Position numbers and translations under genes: made by a program
Source: Rhodospirillaceae bacterium
Lineage (GTDB): Bacteria > Pseudomonadota > Alphaproteobacteria > Bin65
Direction: 5' to 3'
Length of the DNA: 64,000 nt
Assembly (NCBI GenBank): GCA_028819475.1
Contig: JAPPLJ010000033.1
Span: forward strand, 1-64,000
In this document: piece after piece, positions 19,045 through 27,850 of the stretch
Layout of the letters: each line of letters begins with the position of its first letter
Position numbering within the stretch: the stretch's first letter is position 1
The notes under the pieces: model-generated
The model's database searches: none
The model's input: the letters and a program-made list of their open reading frames with translations, nothing else
Told to the model about the DNA's origin: nothing

Positions 19045-19153
19045 GCTCTCGCTGAACGGGACCGGAAATGCGCCGGAACGCGCGGTTGACTCACGGCAGG
19101 CGTGGCCCTATCTGCCCGCCTTCGAGGCTGTTCCCCAATCCGGCGCCGGACCC

Positions 19154-19279
19154 ATGAAAGTCGCAAGCTCCGTCAAGACCCTGAAGAAGCGCCACAAGGA
19201 CTGCCGCGTCGTGCGCCGGCGCGGGCGCATCTATGTCATCAGCAAGACGGTGCGGAAATTCAAGGCGCGCCAGGGCTGA
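19154..19279 (+). CDS. rpmJ: 50S ribosomal protein L36
   Basis: A 41-residue basic protein ([20 protein letters not shown]..., ending [11 protein letters not shown]) that matches the L36 family over its whole length. It retains one Cys only (position 17), so it is the zinc-free type usual in alphaproteobacteria, where rpmJ stands alone. A hairpin terminator follows 31 bp downstream. Confidence 0.96.
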   Translation: MKVASSVKTLKKRHKDCRVVRRRGRIYVISKTVRKFKARQG

Positions 19280-19310
19280 ATCGGCGCGGGCGACCGCCCG
19301 GATACGGTTG

Positions 19311-19337
19311 AAACGGCGGGCCCCGGTCCGCCGTTTT
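19311..19337 (+). terminator. Rho-independent terminator after rpmJ
   Basis: The stem AAACGGCGG / CCGCCGTTT (9 bp, perfect) has an 8-nt loop and is followed by a short T-run (TTTT, then GCG). Position and shape fit termination of the single-gene rpmJ transcript. Confidence 0.7.
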
Positions 19338-19395
19338 GCGTTCCAGGGACCCCCACCGTTCCCGGCAGCGAGGCCGGTGCCCAGTCGGCGCGCGG

Positions 19396-20601
19396 TCAGT
19401 GCCCGATCAGCGCCCGGGCGAGCCAGACGTGATAGTGGCGGGTCGGCGCGTCCATGACCGGGGTGAGCGCGCCGCCGTCGAACGCCGGCGAATGGCGGCC
19501 GGCCTGCATCCCTTCGACGGGGATCACGTCCTCGGCGAAGATGCCGCGCCAGATCTCGACGGTCTGCCGGCGCAGCGCCTTCAGGTCGTCGGCGAGGCCG
19601 TCCGGGCTGTAGCAGTAGATGCGCGCCCGCTCGGTCGTGCGGCCCGGCGCAACCGGCGTCGCGATCACGCTGTAGAGATGGTCGCGGTGAATGCCGAACA
19701 TGACGTTGGGGAAGACGGCGATATATTCGGCCTTCTCCAGCCATTCGTCCGGCAGCCCTTCGAGGGTCGGCAGCCGGCGGCCCTCTTCGTCCATCGGCGG
19801 GCGGCAGACCGTCGAGCCCTGGCCCGCGATGCCGCCCGGCCCGGCGATGTTGTAGTGGTCCTCCAGGCGCGAGAAGCGGTTGAGGCCGGGATGGATGGTC
19901 GGCAGATGGTAGGATTCGAGATAGTTCTCGATCGGCAGCTTCCAGTTGGTCGCCAGGTCGAAGCCGAAGCCGAAGCCGTCCTCGGTGACCAGGGTTGCGT
20001 CCTCGAACGCCGCCCAGCGCTCCTTCAGCGGCGCCAGGGCTTCTTCGAGCGGCGGCGCCTTGCCGTCGAGATTGACGAAGACGGTATCGTGCCAGGCGCC
20101 GCTGCGCACCGGCATGAGGCCGAAATCCCTGGTATCGAAGCCCTCGCATTCGTGGACGCCGGGGCCGCCGACATGGGGCGTGGCGCTCAGGCGCCCGTCG
20201 AGCCCGTAGCACCAGGCGTGATAGGGACATCTGATGACCCGGCCGGCGTTGCGCGGCGCGCCGACCAGCTTCATGCCGCGATGGCGGCAGACATTGTGAA
20301 AGACGCGCAATGCCCCGTCGCGGCCGCGCACCAGCAGCAGCGGCAGGCCGGCCAGATCGACCGGGAACAGGTCGCCGGCCTCCGGCACGTCGGCGCCGAA
20401 GGCGAGCGCCGTCCAGCCGGTCGCGAGCACCGTGTCGCGCTCCAGGGCCAGCATCGCGTCGTCGGTATAGAAGGGCGCCGGCAGGCCGGTCGGGTGGTCC
20501 GGATCGTCTGCCAGCGCGGCGACCGCAGCGGCGATCCCGGGGGTCCAGGCAGGCGCGGCGGCGGGGGAGGAATCCGGGGTTGGAGACACGCGCATGTTCA
20601 T
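19396..20601 (-). CDS. Rieske-type aromatic-ring-hydroxylating oxygenase, alpha subunit
   Basis: A 401-residue oxygenase component. The Rieske [2Fe-2S] ligands are C105 and H107 (CRHRG), and C125 and H128 (CPYHAW). The mononuclear iron site is seen in ENYLESYHLPTIHPGLN, which supplies the His pair. The arrangement matches alpha subunits of ring-hydroxylating or demethylating oxygenases, including those acting on quaternary amines. No ferredoxin or reductase gene is adjacent, so the electron donor must be elsewhere. The ATG start is followed by a low-complexity Pro/Ala stretch. Confidence 0.9.
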   Translation of the reverse strand: MNMRVSPTPDSSPAAAPAWTPGIAAAVAALADDPDHPTGLPAPFYTDDAMLALERDTVLATGWTALAFGADVPEAGDLFPVDLAGLPLLLVRGRDGALRVFHNVCRHRGMKLVGAPRNAGRVIRCPYHAWCYGLDGRLSATPHVGGPGVHECEGFDTRDFGLMPVRSGAWHDTVFVNLDGKAPPLEEALAPLKERWAAFEDATLVTEDGFGFGFDLATNWKLPIENYLESYHLPTIHPGLNRFSRLEDHYNIAGPGGIAGQGSTVCRPPMDEEGRRLPTLEGLPDEWLEKAEYIAVFPNVMFGIHRDHLYSVIATPVAPGRTTERARIYCYSPDGLADDLKALRRQTVEIWRGIFAEDVIPVEGMQAGRHSPAFDGGALTPVMDAPTRHYHVWLARALIGH

Positions 20602-20752
20602 TGCTCATTCTCGCACAGGTTAAGGCCATACGGAATGTCGGGGCGCGCTCATACGCCCATGCCGGGCGTTTGAAAAGACCGAATCGCGAAGCCCCATGCG
20701 CCGGAGCCGGTCCGGGGCAATCGCGCACTCCGGTAGAATGCGGCTCCGGCCC

Positions 20753-20782
20753 GGTCTATTCTTCCCTGGTCTATTCTTCGTT
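20753..20782. repeat. Two-copy 15-bp tandem repeat upstream of Sel1 gene
   Basis: GGTCTATTCTTC occurs twice with a period of 15 bp about 20-50 bp before the start of the Sel1-repeat gene. It may be part of the promoter or a simple duplication. Confidence 0.5.
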
Positions 20783-20799
20783 GAGCCCGGTTCTGGCGG

Positions 20800-21549
20800 A
20801 TGCCGGCGGCGATGTTCCGATTCGCCCACAGGATACGCAGCGTGAAATTTCGTTCCGTGCTTCTTGTCGCCGTTGTTGTCCTGCACGCGGCCCAGGCGTC
20901 CGGCCAGGATCTCCTCCGGACCGGCATCGACGCCTACCGGCGCGGCGACTATCCCGAAGCCTTGAAGGCCTTCCGCGTACTTGCCGAACGGGGCAACGCG
21001 AACGGGCAGAACACGCTGGGCATCCTGTACGGCAGGGGTCTCGGTGTCCCGGCCGATCATGCGGAAGCGGTAAAGTGGTTCCGCAAGGCCGCAAAACAGG
21101 GGCATGCGGTTGCGCAGCACAATCTGGGCAGCGCCTATTTCCGGGGCCGGGGCGTCCCCGCCGACGATGCCGAAGCGCTGAAATGGTTCCGCAAGGCGGC
21201 GGCGCAGGGACACGCGGCCTCCCAGCACAATTTGGGTTTCGCCTATTTCACGGGTAAAGGGGTGCCGGCCGACAATGCGAACGCGGCCCGGTGGTTCCGC
21301 CTGGCTGCGGAACGCGGCCTGGCGCGGGCGCAGTACAATCTGGGCCTGTTGTACTTCCGGGGATACGGCGTCCCGCAGGACGATTTCCGGACGTTCGTCT
21401 GGACCAGCCTGGCCGCCGGACAGGGATATGTCCGGGCGCCGGAGTTGAGAGATGCCGCCCGGCTCCGCCTTTCGCCCGCGGCGCAAAACCGGGCGGCGGA
21501 CCTGATCGCGGAAATCTGGCAGCGAATCCGGGCCACCCGCCGGAGGTAG
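20800..21549 (+). CDS. Sel1-repeat (SLR) exported protein
   Basis: A 249-residue protein with a signal peptide (FRSVLLVAVVVLHAAQASGQ) followed by four or so Sel1-like repeats between about residues 40 and 210. Each has the pattern A-KWFRKAA-QGHA-AQHNLG-AYF-G-GVP-D. Sel1 repeats are protein-protein interaction solenoids, often in signalling or envelope proteins. The signal indicates a periplasmic location. The first Met could be 20800 or the internal ATG at 20812 (MFRFAHRIR). Confidence 0.88.
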   Translation: MPAAMFRFAHRIRSVKFRSVLLVAVVVLHAAQASGQDLLRTGIDAYRRGDYPEALKAFRVLAERGNANGQNTLGILYGRGLGVPADHAEAVKWFRKAAKQGHAVAQHNLGSAYFRGRGVPADDAEALKWFRKAAAQGHAASQHNLGFAYFTGKGVPADNANAARWFRLAAERGLARAQYNLGLLYFRGYGVPQDDFRTFVWTSLAAGQGYVRAPELRDAARLRLSPAAQNRAADLIAEIWQRIRATRRR

Positions 21550-21603
21550 CGCCGGCGCAACGGGCGTTGGGGCTGGAAGCGCCGGCCCCGGCGGGCGTAG
21601 CCG

Positions 21604-22404
21604 TCAGGCCGCCGGAAAGGTGTCGCCCGCCGCGGCCGGATCGACCGGGCGGGCCGGCGGCGGCTTGAGCGGACCCCACATGCGGTATTCGAAGGGCGGC
21701 GCCGCCTGCCGGAAGGCCGGCCGCTCCTTCATTCGCCCGAACCATACGCCGACCGCCGGCAGGTCGGCCCACAGGCCGGCAAGGTCGAGGGACTCGACCC
21801 GGTCGAGGATCGGCGCGACGCAGATGTCGGCCAGCGAATAGTCCGGCCCGCAGATCCACGGGCCGCCGCTTGCCGCCAGCGCTTTTTCCAGATGCGTCAG
21901 GTGCCAGCGGATTTTGGCCGCGGCCGCGTCGACGGCGGCACGGTCCGGCGGCCCGGAAACCCGGCGCAGATACTCCTGGGCGCGATCCTGGTCCGGGTGG
22001 CGCAGCGACCATTCCTCAAGCTGCGCCATGCCGAAGCCTGCGCTGCGCAGCTTCATCATCAGGTTGAAGCTGAGGGTGACGATCAGCGGGAACAGGTATT
22101 CCTGCTCCTCGGCGATCCATTCGCGCATGGTCGCGCGCGCCGCCGGATCGTCGGGCCTGAGCCGGGGTTCGGGGAACCGCTCGTCCAGATAGCGGGCGAT
22201 CTCGGAGGACTGGATGACCGGCCTGCCGTCATGCACCAGGGTCGGAATCTTGCTGTGGCGGTTGAGCGCCTGGTATTCGGGCCGAAAATGCTCGAAGCGG
22301 TGGGTCGCGATATAGCGCTCTGACCAGTCCAGCCCCTTCTCGGCCAGGACCAGCCGGACCTTGAAGCAGCAGGGCGAATCCCAGAAGTGATAGAGTTCCA
22401 GCAT
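21604..22404 (-). CDS. Glutathione S-transferase family protein
   Basis: This 266-residue protein has an N-terminal thioredoxin fold with HFWDSPCCFKVRLVLAEKGLDW (possible catalytic Cys), the SKIPTLVHDGRPVIQSSEI segment containing the cis-Pro and glutathione-binding Gln-Ser-Ser, and an all-helical C-terminal domain. The start MLELYHFW is preferred over an upstream reading. It is the downstream gene of a minus-strand run with the binding-protein gene (79-bp gap), but a shared role is not evident. Confidence 0.88.
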   Translation of the reverse strand: MLELYHFWDSPCCFKVRLVLAEKGLDWSERYIATHRFEHFRPEYQALNRHSKIPTLVHDGRPVIQSSEIARYLDERFPEPRLRPDDPAARATMREWIAEEQEYLFPLIVTLSFNLMMKLRSAGFGMAQLEEWSLRHPDQDRAQEYLRRVSGPPDRAAVDAAAAKIRWHLTHLEKALAASGGPWICGPDYSLADICVAPILDRVESLDLAGLWADLPAVGVWFGRMKERPAFRQAAPPFEYRMWGPLKPPPARPVDPAAAGDTFPAA

Positions 22405-22483
22405 CGCCGGTTTCCCGCCATTGCCGCCGCCGGCGCCAGCCTTCATTGCAACGGAAAACCATGCAATGCGGAACGCGCCATCG

Positions 22484-23623
22484 TCAACCGCCGCCCCTCG
22501 CCGGGACCGAGCCCGACCCGGCGAGCCACGCACGAAAGCGCGCCACGATCCGGTCGTAGAGGCTGGCATACCATTCGGTGTCCTTCAGGATCGCCGTGCT
22601 GAAGTTCGACGGGTCGGTCGGCAGGTGGGGGCGCATGTCCACGCCGGTACCGGCGTGCCGGGAAACCAGTTTCATCGACGACCGACGGGCCGGGCCGTAG
22701 GCGATGTATTTCGCCTGGTCGGCAAGCGGACGGGTGCCGGTGGCGAACCGGATGAAACGCAGGGCGTCGCGCAGCCGGGGAGTCCCTTTCGGAATCGCCA
22801 GCGCGCTCAGTTCGGAGACCTGCGCGTCCCAGACGATCTCGATGGGATGGCCCCTGACCGCGGCGGCATCGAACAGCCGGCCGTTATACTGCGAAGCGAT
22901 GACCGCCTTTCCGGAGACAAGCAGCTCCACCGGCCGCGCCACGTCGGTCCACCAGATCGTATGGTCGCGGATGCTGTCGAGCTTCTCGAAGGCGAGCCGG
23001 AGGCCGCGTTCCGTACTCAGCAGCGGGTAGATTTCCTGGCGCGGCACCCCGTAGGACCTGAGCGCCCATTCGAGGTTCGCGTCGGGAATCTTCTGCAGCG
23101 CCCGCTTGCCGGGGAAGCGCCGGATATCGAACAAATCCCGTATCCGGCTCGGGCGTTCGCCCGGAAAGGCGTTGCGGTTGTACGCGATGACCGTCGCATA
23201 GACGATATGCGACACCCCGCATTCCGTCAGCGCGCCGTCGACGAAATCCCGGCGGGCGGGCGTGCCGTCGATGCCCGGGAGAAGAATCGAATGGTCGATC
23301 GGCTCCAGCAGTCCCTGTTTGCAGGCCGCGCGGTTATCGGCCTTCGTCATGTCGATGACGTCCCAGGCGACGTTGCCGCTGCGGCGCTGCCGGCGGAGCT
23401 CCGCCAGCCCGCCATTGTAGCGCGCGGTCCTGATGGGAATGCCCGTCTTTGCGGTGAACGGCTCGAAATAGGCTTTCTTCTGGCTGTGTTCGTAGGCGCC
23501 GCCCCAGGTCGCGACCGTAAGCGCCCGGTCGGCGGCGGCGCCCGGCCCGGCGACGGCAAGCCACAAGGCGGCCGCGAGGACCGCGAGTCCGGCGGCGGCG
23601 AAACGGATCGGTTGCAGTGGCAT
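22484..23623 (-). CDS. Periplasmic substrate-binding protein of a polyamine-type ABC transporter
   Basis: A 379-residue extracellular solute-binding protein with a signal peptide (IRFAAAGLAVLAAALWLAVAGPGAAA) and the PotD/PotF-like opening LTVATWGGAYEHSQKKAYFEPF. Further matching segments are WDVIDMTKAD, VIAYNRNAF and SGKAVIASQYNGR. GGGAGGAA lies just upstream of the start. No permease or ATPase genes are adjacent, so the transporter is an orphan component here. The polyamine ligand is inferred from family only. Confidence 0.85.
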   Translation of the reverse strand: MPLQPIRFAAAGLAVLAAALWLAVAGPGAAADRALTVATWGGAYEHSQKKAYFEPFTAKTGIPIRTARYNGGLAELRRQRRSGNVAWDVIDMTKADNRAACKQGLLEPIDHSILLPGIDGTPARRDFVDGALTECGVSHIVYATVIAYNRNAFPGERPSRIRDLFDIRRFPGKRALQKIPDANLEWALRSYGVPRQEIYPLLSTERGLRLAFEKLDSIRDHTIWWTDVARPVELLVSGKAVIASQYNGRLFDAAAVRGHPIEIVWDAQVSELSALAIPKGTPRLRDALRFIRFATGTRPLADQAKYIAYGPARRSSMKLVSRHAGTGVDMRPHLPTDPSNFSTAILKDTEWYASLYDRIVARFRAWLAGSGSVPARGGG

Positions 23624-23649
23624 GGTTCCTCCCGGCCGGCGGCGGGCGC

Positions 23650-25392
23650 TCATGCCCCCGCATTCTCCTCCCGGCGCATGTCGTTCATCGTGTCCAGCCA
23701 GGCCTTGACGATGGCCGCCTCGAACACCACGCCCAGCATCCGGCCGTCTTCCCCGTCCTCGAGCACCGGGATGCTCTCGCCGACGAAATCGCCCATCTGC
23801 TCCATCGCGGCCCAGATCGACATTCCCCCCGTGAAGATCAACGCCTCGGGCTTCGCGAGCTGCGCGACCGTAGCGCCGGACGCCGCGCCGCCGCCATCTT
23901 CCCACGCCACCAGTTCGTCAAGCTTCACCGTGCCCAGATAGCGTCCGCCGGCGTCGACGACATAGCCCTCGTGGCGGCGGTCCTCCACGAGCCGCGATTT
24001 CGCCTCGGCAGGCGGCGTGTCCGGCGCCAGGGCCGTGTAGTCCTGGCTGAGATAGCCGTCGATCGGGCGAAGGTCGAGGATCGCCCTGTCCCGGCCGGAG
24101 GCAAGGTCGAAGCCCCCGGCCCGGAGCTGCACGTCGAACAGGGAGCGCCCGAAAATCCGGTAGGAGACCAGGTTCGAAAAGACGACGCTGACCATGGCCG
24201 CGGTCGCCAGGTCGTAGTTGCGGGTCAGTTCGAACACGATCAGGATTGCGGTGAGCGGCGCGCCGATGACCGCGCTGGTCACGGCAACCATGCCGCAGAT
24301 CGCATAGATGGCGATGTCCGAGCGCAGGTCGCCGAGCAGCGGTTCGGCGCCGACGCCGGCGAGCGCGCCGAACAGGATGCCGATCAGCAGGGCCGGGCTG
24401 AACACGCCGCCGGCGAAGCCGAACCCGATGCACAGCGCCGTCGCTGCGACCTTGGCGACAAGCAGGGCAGCCAGTTCTGCCGGGGCGAAGGCGCCGTCGA
24501 TGACGGCGAAGCGCAGCGTCTCCTTGCCGATGCCCAGGATGTCGGGCAGCCAGATCGCGGCCACGCCCAGGGCCGCGCCCGCCAGCATCGGCTTGGACCA
24601 GTCGGCGAGAGGCAGGCTCCGGGCGACCCGGCCGGCGAAGAGGATCGCGCGCATATAGAGCACGGCGACGAAGGCGCCGACGGCGCCGATCAGGATGAAA
24701 CCGAGGAATTCGGGCGCGGCCTTCACGCTTACCGCCTCCACCTGGAACAGCGGCGGGCGCTCGAAGACGATGTTGGCGACGACGTAGCCGATCGTCGCCG
24801 CCACGGTGATCGGCGCGAAGGTGCGCAGGGAATAGTGGCGCAGGATCACCTCGTGGGCGAAAATGATTCCCGCAATCGGGGCATTGAACGCGGTCGCGAT
24901 CGCGGCGGCTGCGCCGCAGCCTACGCCTGCCGTGCCCATCCACCGGCTGTTCCGGTCGAACCGCGCGGCCAGGGAGCCGAGGGTCGCGCCGAGATGCGCG
25001 AGCGGACCGTATTGCCCGACCGATGCGCCTGACCCGAGCGAAACCAGACTCGTCAGCGCGCTGAGGAAGCCGGCGCGGGCCGGCATCCGGCCATCGTGCA
25101 GATGGGCGGCGCGGATGATGTCCGGCGGCCCGTGCGGCCGGCGGTCCGGCATGTAGCGGTGAAGCACGCCGACGATCAGCCCGCCCGCTGCCGGCACGCA
25201 GATGGTGGCGGCTATCAGCAGGAGCGGATCGCCCGCCATGAAGCGGCTGCGCGGCGAGACGAGCAGCCAGTCGTTCAGCAGGGCGACCGTTTCGACGAAC
25301 CCGATCGCGGCCAAGGACGCCAGCGTCCCGGCCACGACGCCGAGCGCGGCGATCGACACGATCCGGAGAGCCGCAACCGCCGCCCGGCCCAT
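23650..25392 (-). CDS. ClC-family chloride channel with C-terminal CBS pair
   Basis: A 580-residue membrane protein with a ClC core (about 1-410) and two CBS domains (about 440-575). The GxFxP motif is present (GGVFSPALLIG). The segment that normally reads G-K/R-E-G-P is here GSGASVGQYGPLAHLG (residues 120-135), so the gating Glu is Tyr128. That argues against a Cl-/H+ antiporter of E. coli type and for a channel or altered transport mode. The gene ends 26 bp before the start of the binding-protein gene. Confidence 0.88.
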   Translation of the reverse strand: MGRAAVAALRIVSIAALGVVAGTLASLAAIGFVETVALLNDWLLVSPRSRFMAGDPLLLIAATICVPAAGGLIVGVLHRYMPDRRPHGPPDIIRAAHLHDGRMPARAGFLSALTSLVSLGSGASVGQYGPLAHLGATLGSLAARFDRNSRWMGTAGVGCGAAAAIATAFNAPIAGIIFAHEVILRHYSLRTFAPITVAATIGYVVANIVFERPPLFQVEAVSVKAAPEFLGFILIGAVGAFVAVLYMRAILFAGRVARSLPLADWSKPMLAGAALGVAAIWLPDILGIGKETLRFAVIDGAFAPAELAALLVAKVAATALCIGFGFAGGVFSPALLIGILFGALAGVGAEPLLGDLRSDIAIYAICGMVAVTSAVIGAPLTAILIVFELTRNYDLATAAMVSVVFSNLVSYRIFGRSLFDVQLRAGGFDLASGRDRAILDLRPIDGYLSQDYTALAPDTPPAEAKSRLVEDRRHEGYVVDAGGRYLGTVKLDELVAWEDGGGAASGATVAQLAKPEALIFTGGMSIWAAMEQMGDFVGESIPVLEDGEDGRMLGVVFEAAIVKAWLDTMNDMRREENAGA

Positions 25393-25500
25393 CGGCCGCT
25401 CATCCCGGTCCGGATTGACCGGCGTTTGGCACGTCCTGTTCCCGGTGGCCGGGCGGCGCCGGAGAATCCGGTGCCGCCCAAGCCACGCCGGGCCGCCGGG

Positions 25501-27156
25501 TCAGGCGTGCAGTTCCTGGGCCATGCGCGTCCCGTCGGGCGCACGGTCCTCAGGCGGCGCGGCGACCGCGCTCGGATCCTCGTGCAGCGACTTGACGATG
25601 CCGTAGGCCATCAGCAGCAGGATCACGCTGACCGGGAGCGCTGCGGCGATCGACGCCGTCTGAAGGGCCGTCAGGCCGCCTGCCGCCAGCAGTACGGCGG
25701 CGACGAAGCCCTCGCCCATGCCCCAGACGATGCGGAAGCGCTGGGGCGGATTGTCGTCGCCCATGCTCAGCATGGTCGTAATCACCAGCGTTCCCGAATC
25801 CGACGAGGTGATGAACCAGGTTGCCAACAGCATGGTGGCGAGCGCCGCCATGGCCCAGTTGAGCCAGCCGAGTTCCGTCACCTGGCTGATCGTGCCGTAG
25901 AGCGCAGACGGCAGATCCCAGTTGCGCACCAGGTCTGCGATGCCCGCGGTGCCGACGCCGCCGGCGGCGTTCAGCTCCATCCACATCGCCGTCCCGCCGA
26001 ACATGCACAGCCATACGAAGGAGATCGAGGTCGGCACGAACATCACGCCGAGCATGAATTCGCGGATCGTCCGGCCCCGGCTGATCCGGGCGATGAACAT
26101 GCCGACGAAGGGCGCCCAGGAAATCCACCAGCCCCAGTAGAAAATGGTCCAGCCGCCCTGCCAGGAGGCCGCGCCTTTATCGCTGAAGATCTGGAAGCCC
26201 ATTGGAATGGCGTTCCACAGATAGTCGCCGAGAGTCGTGATGAAGAAGCCCATCAGCCAATTGAACGGCCCGCCGAACAGGAAGAAGGCCAGCAGCACCG
26301 CGCTCAGCCAGATATTCCACTCGGAGATTATCCGGATGCCATTGCCGACGCCCGATACCGCCGACAGGGTCGCCACGACGGAAATCACCGCGATCAGGAC
26401 AAGCTGCGTGACCAGACCCGGGTCGAGCCCGAACAGATGATTGAGACCGGCCGCCATCTGGGTGACGCCGAGACCCAGGGACGTAGCAACGCCGAACACC
26501 GTGCCGAACACGGCCAGCAGATCCACGGCATGGCCGATCGGCCCGTAAATCCGGTCGCCGATGATCGGATGCAGCGACGAGCGCAGGGTCAGCGGCAGCT
26601 TCTTGCGGAAGCCGAAATAAGCCAGACACAGCCCGACGATCACATAGACCGCCCAGGCGTGGAAGCCCCAATGGAAATAGGTCACCCGCATCGCAGCAAT
26701 CGCTCGCTGCTCGTTCATCGCCGTATGGCCGGCCACGTCGGCAAACGGGTTATTGGGATATTTCCAGGGCTGGGTGTTGTCGAAATAGAACATCGGCTCG
26801 GCGATGCCGAAGAACAGGATGCCGATGCCGACGCCTGCCGAGAACAGCATTGCGAACCAGGAGAATCTGGAAAATTCCGGCCGGCTGTCGTCGTCGCCCA
26901 GCCTGATCTTTCCGAACCGGCTCAGCATCAGGTAGAAACAGACGAACATCAGGATCACCAGCGCAATCACATAGTACCAGTTGAGCGCTGTCTCGATCCA
27001 GCCGCGGACCGCCGAGTAGATCCCGTTGGCAAACTCCACGTTGAGCGCGGTGAAGACCACGAAGGCGACCACCATGCCCTTCGCCGCCAGCCCCATCCCG
27101 CTGTGCAGCCCTTTGAAAATGCCGGTTTCGGCGACGAGATTTCGGTTTGTCGACAT
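25501..27156 (-). CDS. BCCT-family (betaine/carnitine/choline) transporter
   Basis: A 551-residue, 12-helix secondary transporter for compatible solutes or quaternary amines. Family landmarks are ILFFGIAEPMFYFDN, AVYVIVGLCLAYFGFRKKLP and the signature WTIFYWGWWISWAPFVGMFI with the ISRGRTIREF continuation. FITSSDSGTLVI also fits. Start is at MSTNRNLVAETG; the upstream extension to 27306 is non-family sequence. Osmoprotectant or nutrient uptake cannot be separated. Confidence 0.92.
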   Translation of the reverse strand: MSTNRNLVAETGIFKGLHSGMGLAAKGMVVAFVVFTALNVEFANGIYSAVRGWIETALNWYYVIALVILMFVCFYLMLSRFGKIRLGDDDSRPEFSRFSWFAMLFSAGVGIGILFFGIAEPMFYFDNTQPWKYPNNPFADVAGHTAMNEQRAIAAMRVTYFHWGFHAWAVYVIVGLCLAYFGFRKKLPLTLRSSLHPIIGDRIYGPIGHAVDLLAVFGTVFGVATSLGLGVTQMAAGLNHLFGLDPGLVTQLVLIAVISVVATLSAVSGVGNGIRIISEWNIWLSAVLLAFFLFGGPFNWLMGFFITTLGDYLWNAIPMGFQIFSDKGAASWQGGWTIFYWGWWISWAPFVGMFIARISRGRTIREFMLGVMFVPTSISFVWLCMFGGTAMWMELNAAGGVGTAGIADLVRNWDLPSALYGTISQVTELGWLNWAMAALATMLLATWFITSSDSGTLVITTMLSMGDDNPPQRFRIVWGMGEGFVAAVLLAAGGLTALQTASIAAALPVSVILLLMAYGIVKSLHEDPSAVAAPPEDRAPDGTRMAQELHA

Positions 27157-27502
27157 CGATTGAATCTCCGGTCTCAAATGCTGGACATCGCCCGGCGCCC
27201 GAAGACCGCGAACCCTGTCCGACGCCGCGACGATAGCACAGCCGGCCGCTCTTGTCCCACCGGTCCGTGCAACTGCAAACACCCTCCGTGGATACCGGAG
27301 CGGCAAGGGCCGACGGCGCGAGCGGCGCCTGAAGGCGATGCCTCGCCCGCGGCGGCGCGCATATGCGGGCCGCCCCTCCGGGTCCGGGACCGGCGGACCG
27401 ACGGCCGATTGACAGCGATAGCGGCAAAACGCGAAAACGGACGACGGGTTCTCCGGCCATCGGAAGGCGTGCCGGCCCGGCGCGGTGCGATACGGGAAAA
27501 GC
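27157..27502. other. Divergent intergenic region BCCT/ynfA
   Basis: This 346-bp gap separates divergent genes and should contain both promoters. I could not recognise a confident sigma-70 promoter, operator palindrome or small gene in it. Confidence 0.4.
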
Positions 27503-27829
27503 GTGACGACAATCGCCGTTTATATCGGCGCTGCCCTCGCCGAGATCGCAGGGTGCTTTGCGTTCTGGGCATGGCTTCGCCTCGACAAGCCGGCCTGGTG
27601 GGTCCTGCCCGGCCTGCTCTCGCTGGCGCTGTTCGCCTGGCTGCTGACGCTCACCCATGTGCAGGCGGCGGGGCGCGCCTATGCCGCCTATGGCGGCGTC
27701 TACATCGCCGCGTCGCTGTTCTGGCTGTGGGCGGTCGAGGGCGTCGCCCCGGACCGCTGGGACCTGATCGGCGTCTCTGTCGTTCTGGTCGGCGCCGGCA
27801 TCATCCTCTTTGCGCCGCACGGCGCCTGA
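27503..27829 (+). CDS. YnfA family (UPF0060) membrane protein
   Basis: A 108-residue protein with four membrane segments, identical in length to E. coli YnfA when started at GTG 27503 ([22 protein letters not shown]). Conserved features are [14 protein letters not shown], the [16 protein letters not shown] helix and the short C-terminal helix. It resembles small multidrug-resistance-like proteins; function is uncertain. An in-frame GTG at 27485 would add six residues. Confidence 0.9.
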   Translation: MTTIAVYIGAALAEIAGCFAFWAWLRLDKPAWWVLPGLLSLALFAWLLTLTHVQAAGRAYAAYGGVYIAASLFWLWAVEGVAPDRWDLIGVSVVLVGAGIILFAPHGA

Positions 27830-27850
27830 GCGGCGGCGCAGGCGGGACCG

